The position numbers were made by a program, and so were the translations under genes. Shown piece after piece: positions 25,809 through 35,290 of a stretch of 64,000 nucleotides of DNA. Each line of letters opens with the position of its first letter. The stretch's first letter is position 1. The notes beneath the pieces were generated by a model. The model was not told the origin of the DNA, did not search any database, and saw only the letters and a program-made list of their open reading frames with translations. The stretch is taken from positions 186,001-250,000 of the forward strand of contig NZ_CP136995.1 of NCBI RefSeq assembly GCF_033110285.1, given 5' to 3'. The DNA comes from Ottowia sp. SB7-C50 (GTDB lineage: Bacteria; Pseudomonadota; Gammaproteobacteria; Burkholderiales; Burkholderiaceae_C).

Positions 25809-26600
25809 ATGGGCTTTCTGCTGCACTGGCCTCTGTGGGCGTCGGCCCTGTGGGTGTACGGGCTGTTCGTGGCCGCCGCGCTGGCCGTGGCCACGCTGAT
25901 CTGCGGCTGGGTGCGCCGCCACCCGGCGCGCGAGGCGGCCGTGGGCGGGTTGGTGCCGCCCGTGGGGGCCGCCATGACCGCGGGTTTTCTGGTCTGGCTG
26001 GCCCTGCTGGCCAACGTCGAGTTGCGCGACATTGACGACGCCGAACGGGCCGTGAGCGCCGAGGCAGCCGGCCTGCGCACGCTGGGCCTGCTGGGCAGCG
26101 CCGCCGCGCCCGCCTCCAGCGCCGGCTGGCACGCACAGCTGGCCGATTACGCACAGCACACGCTGACGCGCGAATGGCCCCGCATGTCCGACGGCGGTGG
26201 CGACGCCGACACCCAGGCGCGGCTGGACCGCCTGCGCACCGAAGCCATCACCCGCTTTGCCGACGAGCCGCCCGAGCTGCGTGCCGCGCTGCGGCAGGCC
26301 GTGCAGTCGGTGGCCGACGCGCGCCAGTCGCGGCTGGTGGTGGCCGCGGGCCACATCCCGTCGATCATCTGGCATGCGCTGGTGATCTGCGCCGGCGTGG
26401 TGCTGGTGTTCGCCGCGCTGGTGCATGGGCGGCAACCGCGCTCGGCGCGCTGGATCGGCACCCTGCTGGCCATGATGATCGCCGTGCAGGTGCATGCCGT
26501 GTATGTGATCGACCGGCCGTTTGTCGGCGTCGTCGCGGTCAGCGATGCGCCCCTGCGCGAGGCGCTGCAGCAATTGCAGCGCGCCGCCGTGCGGCCATAA
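25809..26600 (+). CDS. DUF4239-type membrane protein
   Basis: A 263-residue protein with two N-terminal helices (about 10-32 and 52-72), a soluble middle of about 110 residues rich in Ala, Arg and Glu, and two C-terminal helices (SIIWHALVICAGVVLVFAAL and WIGTLLAMMIAVQVHAVYVI). This layout resembles bestrophin-like DUF4239 proteins. The function is unknown. It lies 16 bases after pyk and 99 bases before fba and is probably co-transcribed. Confidence 0.7.
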   Translation: MGFLLHWPLWASALWVYGLFVAAALAVATLICGWVRRHPAREAAVGGLVPPVGAAMTAGFLVWLALLANVELRDIDDAERAVSAEAAGLRTLGLLGSAAAPASSAGWHAQLADYAQHTLTREWPRMSDGGGDADTQARLDRLRTEAITRFADEPPELRAALRQAVQSVADARQSRLVVAAGHIPSIIWHALVICAGVVLVFAALVHGRQPRSARWIGTLLAMMIAVQVHAVYVIDRPFVGVVAVSDAPLREALQQLQRAAVRP

Positions 26601-26699
26601 GCCCCCCGGCCGGCCGTTTGCGGGTGCGCCGGTAAAATCAAGGGAATCGGCGCGTTTTGCGCGCCCGCGTGTTTCTTTGACTCCTGGAGGATTCCCGCC

Positions 26700-27764
26700 A
26701 TGCCACTCGTTTCCATGCGCGAGCTGCTCGACCACGCAGCGGCCAACAACTACGGTATCCCCGCCTTCAACGTGAACAACCTGGAACAGGTGCAGGCCGT
26801 GATGGCCGCCGCCGACGAAGTGGGCGCACCGGTCATCCTGCAGGCCAGCGCCGGCGCGCGCAAGTACGCGGGCGAACACTTCATCAAGTACCTGATCCAG
26901 GCGGCATCTGAGGCCTATCCGCACATCCCCATGGTGATGCACCAGGACCACGGCACATCGCCCGCCATCTGCAAGGGCGCGCTCGACCTGGGTTTTGGCT
27001 CCGTCATGATGGACGGCAGCCTGCGCGAAGACGGCAAGACGCCGGCCGACTTTGACTACAACGTCGACGTGACCAAGCAGGTCGTTGCCATGGCGCACAA
27101 GATCGGCGCCACGGTGGAAGGCGAACTGGGTTGCCTGGGATCACTGGAAACCGGCGAGGCGGGTGAGGAAGACGGCGTCGGCGCCGCCGGCAAGCTGAGC
27201 CACGACCAGCTGCTGACCGACCCCGAGGAAGCCGCGCAGTTCGTTGCCGCCACGCAGCTCGATGCGCTGGCCATTGCCATCGGCACCAGCCACGGCGCCT
27301 ACAAGTTCAGCCGCCCGCCCACCGGCGACGTGCTGGCGATTGGCCGCGTGAAGGAAATCCACGCCCGCATCCCCAACACGCACCTGGTGATGCACGGCAG
27401 CAGCAGCGTGCCGCAGGACTTGCTGGACATCATCAACCAGTTCGGCGGCAAGATGAAGCAGACCTACGGCGTGCCGGTGAAGGAAATCCAGGAAGCCATC
27501 AAGCACGGCGTGCGCAAGATCAACATCGACACCGACATCCGCATGGCCATGACCGGCGCGGTGCGCAAGTTCCAGGCCGAGAACCCGGACAAGTTCGACA
27601 TGCGCGAATGGATGAAGCCCGCGCGCGAAGCCGCCAAGGCGATCTGCAAGCAACGCTACCTGGAGTTTGGCTGCGAAGGCCAGGGCGCCAAGATCAAGGG
27701 CGTGCCGCTGTCGGTGATGGCCGAGAGGTACGCCAAGGGCGAACTGGCGCAAGTCGTCAACTGA
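26700..27764 (+). CDS. fba: Fructose-bisphosphate aldolase, class II
   Basis: A zinc-dependent aldolase of 354 residues that interconverts fructose 1,6-bisphosphate and two triose phosphates. Zinc-binding HQDHGTS is at about residue 80-87. Other family motifs are [40 protein letters not shown] and [17 protein letters not shown]. The length fits the longer Calvin-type class II subgroup seen in proteobacteria. A GGAGG ribosome site lies just upstream. Confidence 0.97.
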   Translation: MPLVSMRELLDHAAANNYGIPAFNVNNLEQVQAVMAAADEVGAPVILQASAGARKYAGEHFIKYLIQAASEAYPHIPMVMHQDHGTSPAICKGALDLGFGSVMMDGSLREDGKTPADFDYNVDVTKQVVAMAHKIGATVEGELGCLGSLETGEAGEEDGVGAAGKLSHDQLLTDPEEAAQFVAATQLDALAIAIGTSHGAYKFSRPPTGDVLAIGRVKEIHARIPNTHLVMHGSSSVPQDLLDIINQFGGKMKQTYGVPVKEIQEAIKHGVRKINIDTDIRMAMTGAVRKFQAENPDKFDMREWMKPAREAAKAICKQRYLEFGCEGQGAKIKGVPLSVMAERYAKGELAQVVN

Positions 27765-27770
27765 CGTCAC

Positions 27771-27791
27771 CGAAAGGCGCGCCGCCTTTCG
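27771..27791 (+). terminator. Hairpin just after fba
   Basis: CGAAAGGCG, a 3-base loop and CGCCTTTCG form a perfect 9-bp stem 7 bases after the fba stop. It lacks a T-run, so it may stabilise the mRNA end or terminate weakly. Confidence 0.5.
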
Positions 27792-27823
27792 CTGGCGGCC
27801 GCCCGCGTGCAGTGCGATAATCC

Positions 27824-27848
27824 GCAATACACATCGAAGGTGTATTGC
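27824..27848 (+). promoter_or_regulatory. Operator palindrome of the vapBC pair
   Basis: GCAATACAC and GTGTATTGC form a perfect 9-bp inverted repeat with a 7-base spacer, ending two bases before the antitoxin start codon. Toxin-antitoxin complexes typically bind such sites to repress their own operon. The presumed ribosome site (GAAGG) lies inside it. Confidence 0.7.
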
Positions 27849-27849
27849 C

Positions 27850-28149
27850 ATGACCACCCGTACCAACATTGTTCTGGACGACGAATTGATCGCGCAGGCG
27901 ATGGCGCGCGCGGGCGTGCGCACCAAGAAAGCCGCCGTGGAGGCCGCCCTGCGCGCCTACGTGCGCCAGCCGGACTATTCCAGCCTGCTGGCGCTGGAGG
28001 GCAGCGCTGTACTGGCCCCGGACTACGACCCGAATGCGGTGTTCGCTGCATCCGACGGCGACTGGGCTGCACGGCAGGTGGCTGAGCCCCAAACCGCGCC
28101 GTATTCGGCCCAACAGCGCACGCCGGCGCGGCCCAAGGGGCGCGGTTGA
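27850..28149 (+). CDS. vapB: VapB-type antitoxin
   Basis: A 99-residue antitoxin. The N-terminus (TTRTNIVLDDELIAQAMARA) is the ribbon-helix-helix DNA-binding domain of the VapB group, and RTKKAAVEAALRAYV completes it. The C-terminal half is disordered and Pro/Ala-rich, as expected for a segment that wraps the toxin. It overlaps the toxin start and sits behind a palindromic operator. Confidence 0.83.
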   Translation: MTTRTNIVLDDELIAQAMARAGVRTKKAAVEAALRAYVRQPDYSSLLALEGSAVLAPDYDPNAVFAASDGDWAARQVAEPQTAPYSAQQRTPARPKGRG

Positions 28150-28547
28150 TCGTCGACACCTCTGCCTGGGTGGCACTGTTTCGCGCCACCGGCAGCCCCG
28201 CGCATGCGCGCCTGCGGTTGGCGCTGCGCCGGCAGGAGCCGGTGTTCATGCTTGACGTGGTGTACCAGGAGCTGCTGCAAGGCGCGCGCGATGCCGCCCA
28301 CTTCATTCGCCTGCAAACCGCGCTGGACGCCGTGCCGCTTTGGAGCCCCGCAGACAGCCTGGAACTGCACCGCCAGGCGGCCATGCTTTATGCGCGCTGC
28401 CGCTGGCGGGGCTACACCGTGCGCAGCCCGCACGATTGCATCGTCGCCGCCAGCGCCATCGAGGCCGGCCTGCCCTTGCTGCACGATGATCGCGATTTCG
28501 CCACCCTGGCCCAGACGGCGCCGCCACTGCGGTTCGTGCCGTGCTGA
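28146..28547 (+). CDS. vapC: VapC-type PIN-domain toxin
   Basis: A 133-residue PIN-domain ribonuclease, which would cut RNA when freed from its antitoxin. The acidic active-site residues are visible: Asp in LIVDTSAWVALF, Glu in VVYQELLQG, Asp in SPHDCIVAASA and Asp in LLHDDRDF. The start is TTG, overlapping the antitoxin stop by three bases. The pair sits between fba and purC and is likely a later insertion. Confidence 0.83.
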   Translation: MIVDTSAWVALFRATGSPAHARLRLALRRQEPVFMLDVVYQELLQGARDAAHFIRLQTALDAVPLWSPADSLELHRQAAMLYARCRWRGYTVRSPHDCIVAASAIEAGLPLLHDDRDFATLAQTAPPLRFVPC

Positions 28548-28599
28548 GGCGCCTAGTGTGCGAACCTGACCCACTCCATTTTCATTCACCGCCATTTCC

Positions 28600-29550
28600 A
28601 TGACCACCGCCCTGCACACCAGCCAGCTCACCAGCCTGCCCCTGCTCGCCCGAGGCAAGGTGCGCGACAACTACGCCGTGGGAGACGACCGCATCCTGAT
28701 GGTCGCCAGCGACCGCATCAGCGCGTTCGACGTCATCATGGGCGAGCCGATTCCCGGCAAGGGGGCGCTGCTGACGCAGATGGCGCTGTGGTGGTTCGAT
28801 CAGTTGAAAGACATCGTGCCCAACCACCTGACCGGCGAGGCGCCCGAAAGCGTGGTCGCGCCCGCCGAAGTGGCGCAGGTGGCCGGTCGCAGCATGCTGG
28901 TCAAGCGCCTCAAACCCATCCCGGTCGAGGCCGTGGTGCGCGGCTATCTGGCGGGTAGCGGCTGGAAGGAATACCAGCAATCGCAATCCGTCTGCGGCGT
29001 GCCGCTGCCGGTGGGCCTGAAGAACGCCGGCAAGCTGCCCGCACCCATCTACACCCCGGCGGCCAAGGCCGCGGTGGGCGAGCACGACGAGAACATCACC
29101 TTCGAACGCACGGTGGAGATGATCGGCGCCGACCTGGCCGCGAAGATCCGCGACGTGAGCATCGCCCTGTACGAGCGCGCTGCCGCCATCGCGCTCAAGA
29201 AAGGCATCATCATCGCCGACACCAAGTTCGAGTTCGGCCTGGACGATGCGGGCCAACTGGTGCTGATGGACGAGGTGCTGACGCCCGACTCATCGCGCTA
29301 TTGGCCCGCCGAGAGCTATCAAGAGGGGAGCAACCCGCCCAGCTTCGATAAGCAGTTTTTGCGCGACTGGCTGGAGCAAGCACGGGTTGATGATCAGCCC
29401 TGGGGCAAGAAAGCGCCGGCGCCCAGGTTGCCCGATGAGGTCATCGCACAGACGGCGGCGAAGTATCGGGAGGCGATGGAGCGGTTGGGGGTTCGAGTCC
29501 GCTTCAGCGCCTCGGAGATCGGTCAATTCAAGCGCGCTGGGCGGCCTTGA
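28600..29550 (+). CDS. purC: SAICAR synthase
   Basis: Phosphoribosylaminoimidazole-succinocarboxamide synthase joins aspartate to CAIR in purine synthesis. The 316-residue protein is the long form of the family. It has [58 protein letters not shown] and [16 protein letters not shown]. The [11 protein letters not shown] segment contains a short stretch like the dispersed repeat. Confidence 0.96.
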   Translation: MTTALHTSQLTSLPLLARGKVRDNYAVGDDRILMVASDRISAFDVIMGEPIPGKGALLTQMALWWFDQLKDIVPNHLTGEAPESVVAPAEVAQVAGRSMLVKRLKPIPVEAVVRGYLAGSGWKEYQQSQSVCGVPLPVGLKNAGKLPAPIYTPAAKAAVGEHDENITFERTVEMIGADLAAKIRDVSIALYERAAAIALKKGIIIADTKFEFGLDDAGQLVLMDEVLTPDSSRYWPAESYQEGSNPPSFDKQFLRDWLEQARVDDQPWGKKAPAPRLPDEVIAQTAAKYREAMERLGVRVRFSASEIGQFKRAGRP

Positions 29551-29636
29551 TCGATGTCCACTGGGCCAAGGCGCAGTCGGTCAAGGTGTCGCTGCTATCG
29601 GCGTGAGCAGCGGTTCACTTGGGCTGGACCGAGTCG

Positions 29637-30809
29637 TCAAACCACCCTTACCCGAATCACATTCCCCACCCCCCGAATCGCCTCGATCACGCCCGCAGCG
29701 GGCGCAGTTTCCACGTCGATGATGTTGTAGGCCAGCGTGTCGCGGCTGCGGTTGCTCATGTCGAGCACGTTGACGTTGGCGTCGGCCAGTACGCTCAGAA
29801 CGTGGCCCAGCACGCCGGCCACGTTGTCGTTGGCGATGGTGATGCGCGTGGCGCCGGGCGTGCGGTCCATGCGGATGGCGGGGTAATTGACGCTGTTGCT
29901 GATGTGGCCGTTTTCCAGAAAGTCGATCAACTGGTCGGCGCCCATCACGGCGCAGTTTTCTTCCGACTCTTCGGTGCTGGCGCCGATGTGGGGCAGGGCG
30001 ATGATCTTCGGCTCCTGCGCAAAACCCGGCTCCGGGAAGTCGCACACATAGCGCCCCAGCTTGCCGGAATGCAGCGCCTCCACCACGGCGGCCGGGTCAA
30101 CGATGCTCTCGCGCGCAAAGTTGAGCAGCACCGCGCCGGTCTTGATGCCGGCCAGCGCCTGCGCGTTGATCATGTGGCGCGTGGCGTCGAGCGCGGGCAC
30201 GTGCAGGCTCACGTAGTCGGATCGGCCCAGCAGCGACGGCAGGTTTTCCATGCGCTGCACGGCGTTCGACAGGCGCCAGGCGGCGTCGATGGACAGGGCC
30301 GGATCAAACCCCAGCACCTTCATGCCCAGCGCCAGCGCCATGTCGGCCACCATGGAGCCGATGGCGCCCAGGCCGACGATGCCCAGCGTCTTGCCGCGCA
30401 ATTCGCCGCCGGCGAACTTGGCTTTCTCCTTTTCCAGCAGCGCGTGCATGGCGGCCGAATCCGTCATGTGCCCGAGTGACTGCGCGTACGCAATGCCCGG
30501 CAGCACGCCGCGCGTGGCCAGCAGCATGCCGGCCAGCACCAGCTCTTTCACCGCGTTGGCGTTGGCGCCCGGCGTGTTGAACACGACGATGCCGCGCTTG
30601 CCGTAGTCGTCCACCGGAATGTTGTTGACCCCCGCGCCGGCGCGCGCCACCGCCAGCAGAGAGTCGGGCACCGGCTCGCCCTGCAGCTTGTGGCTGCGCA
30701 GCAGCACGGCGTCGGGGTCGGTGACGGCGCTGCCCACCTCGAACTGGCCCGGTGAAAATCGGCTCAGGCCCTTGGGCGAGATGGCGTTGTAGGTCTTGAT
30801 CTTGAACAC
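29637..30809 (-). CDS. serA: D-3-phosphoglycerate dehydrogenase
   Basis: Oxidises 3-phosphoglycerate to 3-phosphohydroxypyruvate, the first step of serine synthesis. The 390-residue protein has GAGVNNIPVDDYGKRGIVV, an NAD-binding Rossmann motif (LGIVGLGAIGSMVAD), NFARESIVDP, the His of ALPHIGAST, and a C-terminal ACT domain (NVAGVLGHVLSVLADANVN). The ACT domain suggests control by serine or a related amino acid. It lies 86 bases downstream of serC and is probably in one operon with it. Confidence 0.94.
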   Translation of the reverse strand: MFKIKTYNAISPKGLSRFSPGQFEVGSAVTDPDAVLLRSHKLQGEPVPDSLLAVARAGAGVNNIPVDDYGKRGIVVFNTPGANANAVKELVLAGMLLATRGVLPGIAYAQSLGHMTDSAAMHALLEKEKAKFAGGELRGKTLGIVGLGAIGSMVADMALALGMKVLGFDPALSIDAAWRLSNAVQRMENLPSLLGRSDYVSLHVPALDATRHMINAQALAGIKTGAVLLNFARESIVDPAAVVEALHSGKLGRYVCDFPEPGFAQEPKIIALPHIGASTEESEENCAVMGADQLIDFLENGHISNSVNYPAIRMDRTPGATRITIANDNVAGVLGHVLSVLADANVNVLDMSNRSRDTLAYNIIDVETAPAAGVIEAIRGVGNVIRVRVV

Positions 30810-30895
30810 GGGTGTCTCCTCCGTGGCGGGTTCATGAACGAAATCGGCGCCAGGTCGGCGCCGAATCGGGCTTATTTGCTATCAAATCGGGAATT

Positions 30896-32017
30896 TCAGC
30901 TGGCCTTGACCTGCTCGTATGCCCATTTCAGCCACGGCATCAGCGCCTGCAAGTCGCTGGTGTCCACCGTGGCGCCGCACCAGATGCGGATGCCGGCGGG
31001 CGCGTCCTTGTAGGCGCCGATGTCGTAGGCCACGCCTTCGCTTTCCAGCAACTTGACGAGCGCCTTGACCTTGTCTTCCGGCAGGTCGAGCGTCAGGCAC
31101 ACGCTGGTGTTCGACCGCGTTTCCTTGGCCCTGGCCAGAAAGTGAATCCACGGGTTGGCGGCGACAAAGTCTTCGATCACCTTCAGGTTGGCCGTGCTGC
31201 GCGCGATGAGCGCCTTCACGCCGCCCAGGCTGTCGGTCCACTTCAGGGCGTCCAGGTAGTCGGCCACGCACAGCATGCTGGGCGTGTTGATGGTTTCGCC
31301 CTTGAACAGGCCTTCGGTCAGCTTGCCGCCGCTGGTCATGCGGAAGATCTTGGGCAGCGGCCACGGCGGGCTGTAGCTTTCCAGCCGCTCCACGGCGCGC
31401 GGGCCCAGGATCAGCATGCCGTGCGCGCCTTCGCCGCCCAGCACCTTCTGCCACGAATAGGTGATGACGTCCAGCTTCTCCCACGGCAGTTCCATGGCAA
31501 ACACGGCGCTGGTGGCGTCGCAGATCGTCAGGCCCTTGCGGTCGGCCGGAATCCAGTCGCCGTTGGGCACGCGCACGCCGCTGGTGGTGCCGTTCCAGGT
31601 AAAGACCACGTCGTTGTCGAAGTTGACCTTGGACAGGTCGGGCAGGTCGCCGTAGCCGGCCTCGTGCCGCGTCACGTCCTTCAGCTTGAGCTGCTTGACC
31701 ACGTCGGTCACCCAGCCGCTGCCGAAGGATTCCCACGCCAGCATGTCGACGCCGCGCGCGCCCAGCAGCGACCACAGGGCCATCTCGACCGCGCCGGTGT
31801 CCGACGCGGGCACCACGCCCACGCGGTAGCCTTCGGGCAGGCCCAGGATGCGCGCCGTTTCGCTGCACGCCGCGCCCAGCAGCTTCTTGCCCAGGCTGCT
31901 GCGGTGCGAGCGGCCCAGCGCGCTCAGATCGAGCTGGGCGACGTCGTAGCCGGGGCGCTTGGCGCAGGGGCCGGACGAGAAATTGGGGATGCGGGGTAGG
32001 GTGCTGGGCTGGCTCAT
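30896..32017 (-). CDS. serC: Phosphoserine aminotransferase
   Basis: A PLP enzyme that converts 3-phosphohydroxypyruvate and glutamate to phosphoserine. The 373-residue product begins near [16 protein letters not shown], then has [37 protein letters not shown] and the PLP-Lys in [14 protein letters not shown]. This form resembles the SerC subgroup of alpha- and betaproteobacteria more than E. coli SerC. ATG 32017 was chosen; a start at 32047 would add ten unlikely residues. It is transcribed divergently from pyrF. Confidence 0.92.
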   Translation of the reverse strand: MSQPSTLPRIPNFSSGPCAKRPGYDVAQLDLSALGRSHRSSLGKKLLGAACSETARILGLPEGYRVGVVPASDTGAVEMALWSLLGARGVDMLAWESFGSGWVTDVVKQLKLKDVTRHEAGYGDLPDLSKVNFDNDVVFTWNGTTSGVRVPNGDWIPADRKGLTICDATSAVFAMELPWEKLDVITYSWQKVLGGEGAHGMLILGPRAVERLESYSPPWPLPKIFRMTSGGKLTEGLFKGETINTPSMLCVADYLDALKWTDSLGGVKALIARSTANLKVIEDFVAANPWIHFLARAKETRSNTSVCLTLDLPEDKVKALVKLLESEGVAYDIGAYKDAPAGIRIWCGATVDTSDLQALMPWLKWAYEQVKAS

Positions 32018-32083
32018 GCGCGTCTCGATGGAAGGGGGTAAAGGCAACAGAGCATTCTAGGGCTCGCCCTAGAATCGACCGCC

Positions 32084-32929
32084 ATGACCTTCCTCAACCA
32101 ATTGCGAGAAGCCGAAGCCCTGAACCACTCCATGCTGTGCGTGGGGCTGGACCCGGAGCCCGGCCGCTTTCCCGCCGGCATCACGCGCGATGCGGAGGGC
32201 ATCCACGACTTCTGTCTGCGCATCGTCGAGGCCACGGCCGATCTGGCGATTGCCTTCAAGCCGCAGATCGCCTACTTCGCCGCGCACCGCGCCGAACCGC
32301 AATTGGAGCGCCTGATGGCCCGCATGCGCCAGGTCGCGCCCCAGGTGCCGATCATTCTGGACGCCAAGCGCGGCGACATCGGCAGCACCGCCGAGCAGTA
32401 CGCGCGCGAGGCCTTCGAGCGCTACGGCGCCGACGCGGTCACGCTGTCGCCCTTCATGGGCTTTGACTCGGTCGCGCCCTACCTGCAGTACCCGGGCAAA
32501 GGCGCGTTCTTGCTGTGCCGCACGTCCAACCCCGGCGGGGACGACTTGCAGAACCAGCGGCTGGCCTCGGTCGAAGGGCAGCCGCGGCTGTACGAACACG
32601 TGGCGCGCCTGGCCCAAGGCCCGTGGAACCTGAACGGCCAGCTGGGCCTGGTGGTGGGCGCGACCTACCCGCAGGAGATCGAGCGCGTGCGCGAACTGGC
32701 GCCCACGCTGCCGCTGCTGATTCCGGGCGTCGGCGCGCAGGGCGGCGATGCGGTGGCCACGGTGCAGGCCGGCTGGCGCGGCGATGCCGCCGGTGCCACC
32801 ACCGGCCCGGTCATCGTCAACAGCTCGCGCGCCATCCTGTACGCTGGCCAGGGCGCCGACTTTGCCGACGCCGCGCGCGCCGCCGCGCTGGCGACGCGCG
32901 ACGCGCTGAACCGCGCGCGGCCGCGGTAA
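32084..32929 (+). CDS. pyrF: Orotidine 5'-phosphate decarboxylase
   Basis: Last step of UMP synthesis. At 281 residues this is the long bacterial type (PyrF type 2). Characteristic segments are [27 protein letters not shown], the catalytic [16 protein letters not shown] and [11 protein letters not shown] dispersed repeat follows the stop codon. Confidence 0.95.
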   Translation: MTFLNQLREAEALNHSMLCVGLDPEPGRFPAGITRDAEGIHDFCLRIVEATADLAIAFKPQIAYFAAHRAEPQLERLMARMRQVAPQVPIILDAKRGDIGSTAEQYAREAFERYGADAVTLSPFMGFDSVAPYLQYPGKGAFLLCRTSNPGGDDLQNQRLASVEGQPRLYEHVARLAQGPWNLNGQLGLVVGATYPQEIERVRELAPTLPLLIPGVGAQGGDAVATVQAGWRGDAAGATTGPVIVNSSRAILYAGQGADFADAARAAALATRDALNRARPR

Positions 32930-32933
32930 GCTG

Positions 32934-32975
32934 CAAAAATCATAGCTGTCTGTGCTTGACCAGCAAGCGCTAAAG
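32934..32975. repeat. Dispersed ATAGC/AAGCGC repeat copy
   Basis: AAAAATCATAGCTGTCTG, TGCTTGACCAGCAAGCGCT. One of the best-preserved copies, five bases after the pyrF stop. Confidence 0.75.
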
Positions 32976-33113
32976 GCCTGTTTGACTCGATAAGCGTCGG
33001 CGCTGTCAGCCTTTGTGCGCGCGTCGGCCCTGGGCCTGGCGTCGGCGCGCGCCGGCCTTTTTTGCGCACAATGCGGCCCACGGTACAAAAACGCTGCAAA
33101 GGAATCATTCACC

Positions 33114-34082
33114 GTGTCACGCCACCTCACCACCGCCGTCGCCCTGTCTCTGGCCGCGCTGGCCGCCGCGCCTGCCGCGCTGGCGCAGGCCTACCCCACC
33201 AAGCCCGTCACCATCGTCGTCGGCTATCCGGCTGGCGGCAGCACCGACCTGACCGGCCGCACGCTGGCCGACGCGCTGACCAAGCAACTGGGCGTGCCGG
33301 TGGTGATCGAGAACCTGGGCGGCGCGGGCGGCGCCATCGGCGCGCAGAAGGTGGCGCACGCCGCGCCCGACGGCTACACGCTGCTGGTGGGCGCCAACAA
33401 CGAGGTCGCCATCAGCAAGCTGGTCACCAAGACCACCAAGTACGACCTGAAGGACTTCACCCCCATCGGGCTCATTGCGTCGCAACCGATGGTGCTGGTG
33501 GCCTCGCCCTCGGCCGGGGTGAAGAACCTCGACGAGTTTGTTGCCAAGGTCAAGGCCGCGCCGGGCAAGTACAGCTACGGCAGCTCGGGCGTCGGCACGG
33601 CGCTGCACCTGGCGGGCGAGATGGTGAAAGAACGCGCCGGCGTGTTCATGACCCACATCCCCTACCGCGGCGTGGCGCCGCTGACCACCGACCTGGTGGG
33701 CGGCAACCTGGAATACGGCGTCTTCGTGCTGTCCAGCGGCCTGCCGCACATCAAGAGCGGCAAGGTAGTGGCGCTGGGCACCACCGAGGCCAGGCGCTCG
33801 CCCTCGACGCCCGACATTCCGGCGCTGGGCGAGCACAAGGCGCTCAAGGGCATCGACATCGGCAGCTGGTTCGTGCTGATGGGCCCGGCCAGGCTGCCTG
33901 AGGCGGTGACCGCCAAGCTCAAGACCGCGCTGGCCGAATCGCTCAAGTCGCCCGACTTCCGCAAGAAGATGGAAGCCAGCGGCTCCACCGTGGCGGCCAC
34001 CAATGTCGACATCGGCCCCTTCCTGCAGAGCGAGGTCGCCAAGTACCAGAAGATCGTGCAGTTCGCGAAGATCGAGCAATGA
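33114..34082 (+). CDS. Bug/TctC-family periplasmic substrate-binding receptor
   Basis: A 322-residue secreted receptor of the Bug family, which binds carboxylates, amino acids and related anions. The signal peptide ends AAPAALAQA, followed by the family N-terminus YPTKPVTIVVGYPAGGSTD. Other markers are VVIENLGGAGGAIGAQKV and the YRGVAPLTTDLVGG segment. The GTG start at 33114 is preceded by AAGGA. The next gene begins inside its stop codon (ATGA), so the two are coupled. No TctA/TctB permease genes are present. Confidence 0.9.
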   Translation: MSRHLTTAVALSLAALAAAPAALAQAYPTKPVTIVVGYPAGGSTDLTGRTLADALTKQLGVPVVIENLGGAGGAIGAQKVAHAAPDGYTLLVGANNEVAISKLVTKTTKYDLKDFTPIGLIASQPMVLVASPSAGVKNLDEFVAKVKAAPGKYSYGSSGVGTALHLAGEMVKERAGVFMTHIPYRGVAPLTTDLVGGNLEYGVFVLSSGLPHIKSGKVVALGTTEARRSPSTPDIPALGEHKALKGIDIGSWFVLMGPARLPEAVTAKLKTALAESLKSPDFRKKMEASGSTVAATNVDIGPFLQSEVAKYQKIVQFAKIEQ

Positions 34083-35074
34083 ACCGCCCGCCTGCCTTGC
34101 CCTTCGCGCTGCCCCTGCCCGACATCGCGGCCTGGCGCGCCGGCAATACCGGCGTCGAGGGCGTGTGGCACTGGGACAGCGGCCAGCCCGGCCGGCAGGT
34201 AGCGATCAGCGCGCTGATCCACGGCAACGAAGTCTGCGGTGCCTGGGCGCTGAAAGGGCTGCTTGAAGCCGGCGTGCGGCCGCAGCGCGGCGCGCTGACG
34301 CTGATGTTCTGCAACCTGGCCGCGTTCGACCGCTTCGACGCGGCGCAGCACGATGCCGCGCGCTTTGTCGAACAGGACCTGAACCGCCAGTGGACGCCCG
34401 AGCGCATCGCCGCCGCCGACACGCTGGAACGCCGCCGCGCGGCCGCGCTGGCGCCCTTCGTCGCGCGCGCCGACTGGCTGCTCGACCTGCATTCGATGCA
34501 CGAGCCGTCGGCGCCGCTGCTGCTGACCGGCGTGCAGCCGCGCAACCTCGACCTGGCGCGGCGCCTGCGCGCGCCCGAGCACATCGTCATCGACGCCGGC
34601 CACCAGGACGGCGTGCGCATGCGCGACTACGGCCGCTTTGGCCTGCCGGACGACGAGGCGGGTGACACGCGTTCGCTGCTGATCGAATGCGGCTTCCATG
34701 GCGACCCGGCCAGCCGCACCGTGGCGCAGGACCTGTGCCTGCGCTTTCTGCAGCAGTCGGGCTGCATCGATGCCGCCACGCTGGACGCGCAACTGCCCGG
34801 CTGGCGCCAGCCCGACGCGCCGCGCCAATGGGCGCTGACGGTGGACGGCGCGGCGGTGGCGCGCAGCGAGCGCTTTGCCTTCACCGCGCCCTTCACGGGG
34901 CTGGAGGTGTTCCCGACCGCCGGCACCGTCATCGGCCACCACGACGGCCCGGGCCAGGGCGAGCCGGTCGTCACGCCGTATGACGACTGCGTGCTGGTGA
35001 TGCCCTCGGTGCGGCAGGCGCGCGCGGGGGTGACGGTGGTGCGCTTCGCCCGGCGCGCCTTGATGTCCTCATGA
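34079..35074 (+). CDS. M14-type succinylglutamate desuccinylase/aspartoacylase family protein
   Basis: A 331-residue zinc hydrolase of the AstE/aspartoacylase family, which removes acyl groups from N-acyl amino acids. Zinc-binding motifs are visible: SALIHGNEVCGAWAL (His/Glu) and LLDLHSMHEPS (His), and RSLLIECGFHGDP probably holds the catalytic Glu. The C-terminal beta domain follows. It overlaps the upstream Bug gene by four bases, suggesting the receptor captures a substrate this enzyme hydrolyses. There is no signal peptide, so it acts in the cytoplasm. Confidence 0.78.
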   Translation: MNRPPALPFALPLPDIAAWRAGNTGVEGVWHWDSGQPGRQVAISALIHGNEVCGAWALKGLLEAGVRPQRGALTLMFCNLAAFDRFDAAQHDAARFVEQDLNRQWTPERIAAADTLERRRAAALAPFVARADWLLDLHSMHEPSAPLLLTGVQPRNLDLARRLRAPEHIVIDAGHQDGVRMRDYGRFGLPDDEAGDTRSLLIECGFHGDPASRTVAQDLCLRFLQQSGCIDAATLDAQLPGWRQPDAPRQWALTVDGAAVARSERFAFTAPFTGLEVFPTAGTVIGHHDGPGQGEPVVTPYDDCVLVMPSVRQARAGVTVVRFARRALMSS

Positions 35075-35113
35075 TTCATCCGGAAGCCATCTGCGTGGCG
35101 ATGCTTTTCTCTT

Positions 35114-35188
35114 CGTCATTCCCGCGCAGGCGGGAATCCAGGGACATGTCCACAGGTCGAATGGATTCCCGCCTGCGCGGGAATGACG
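35114..35188. repeat. dRS3-like inverted repeat, 27-bp arms and 21-base loop
   Basis: Perfect arms running from CGTCATTCCCGCGCAGGCGG inward, at 35114-35140 and 35162-35188. The arms match the copy at 55732-55806 base for base; the loops differ in sequence but have the same length. Confidence 0.9.
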
Positions 35189-35290
35189 GAGTTTTCGGTT
35201 GCGTTCGATACAGCAACATGTGCCCAATCGGCCTGCAGCGCTTGCCTGACATGCGCAATCAGCTATCTAATCAATAGCAAAAAGGCTGCC

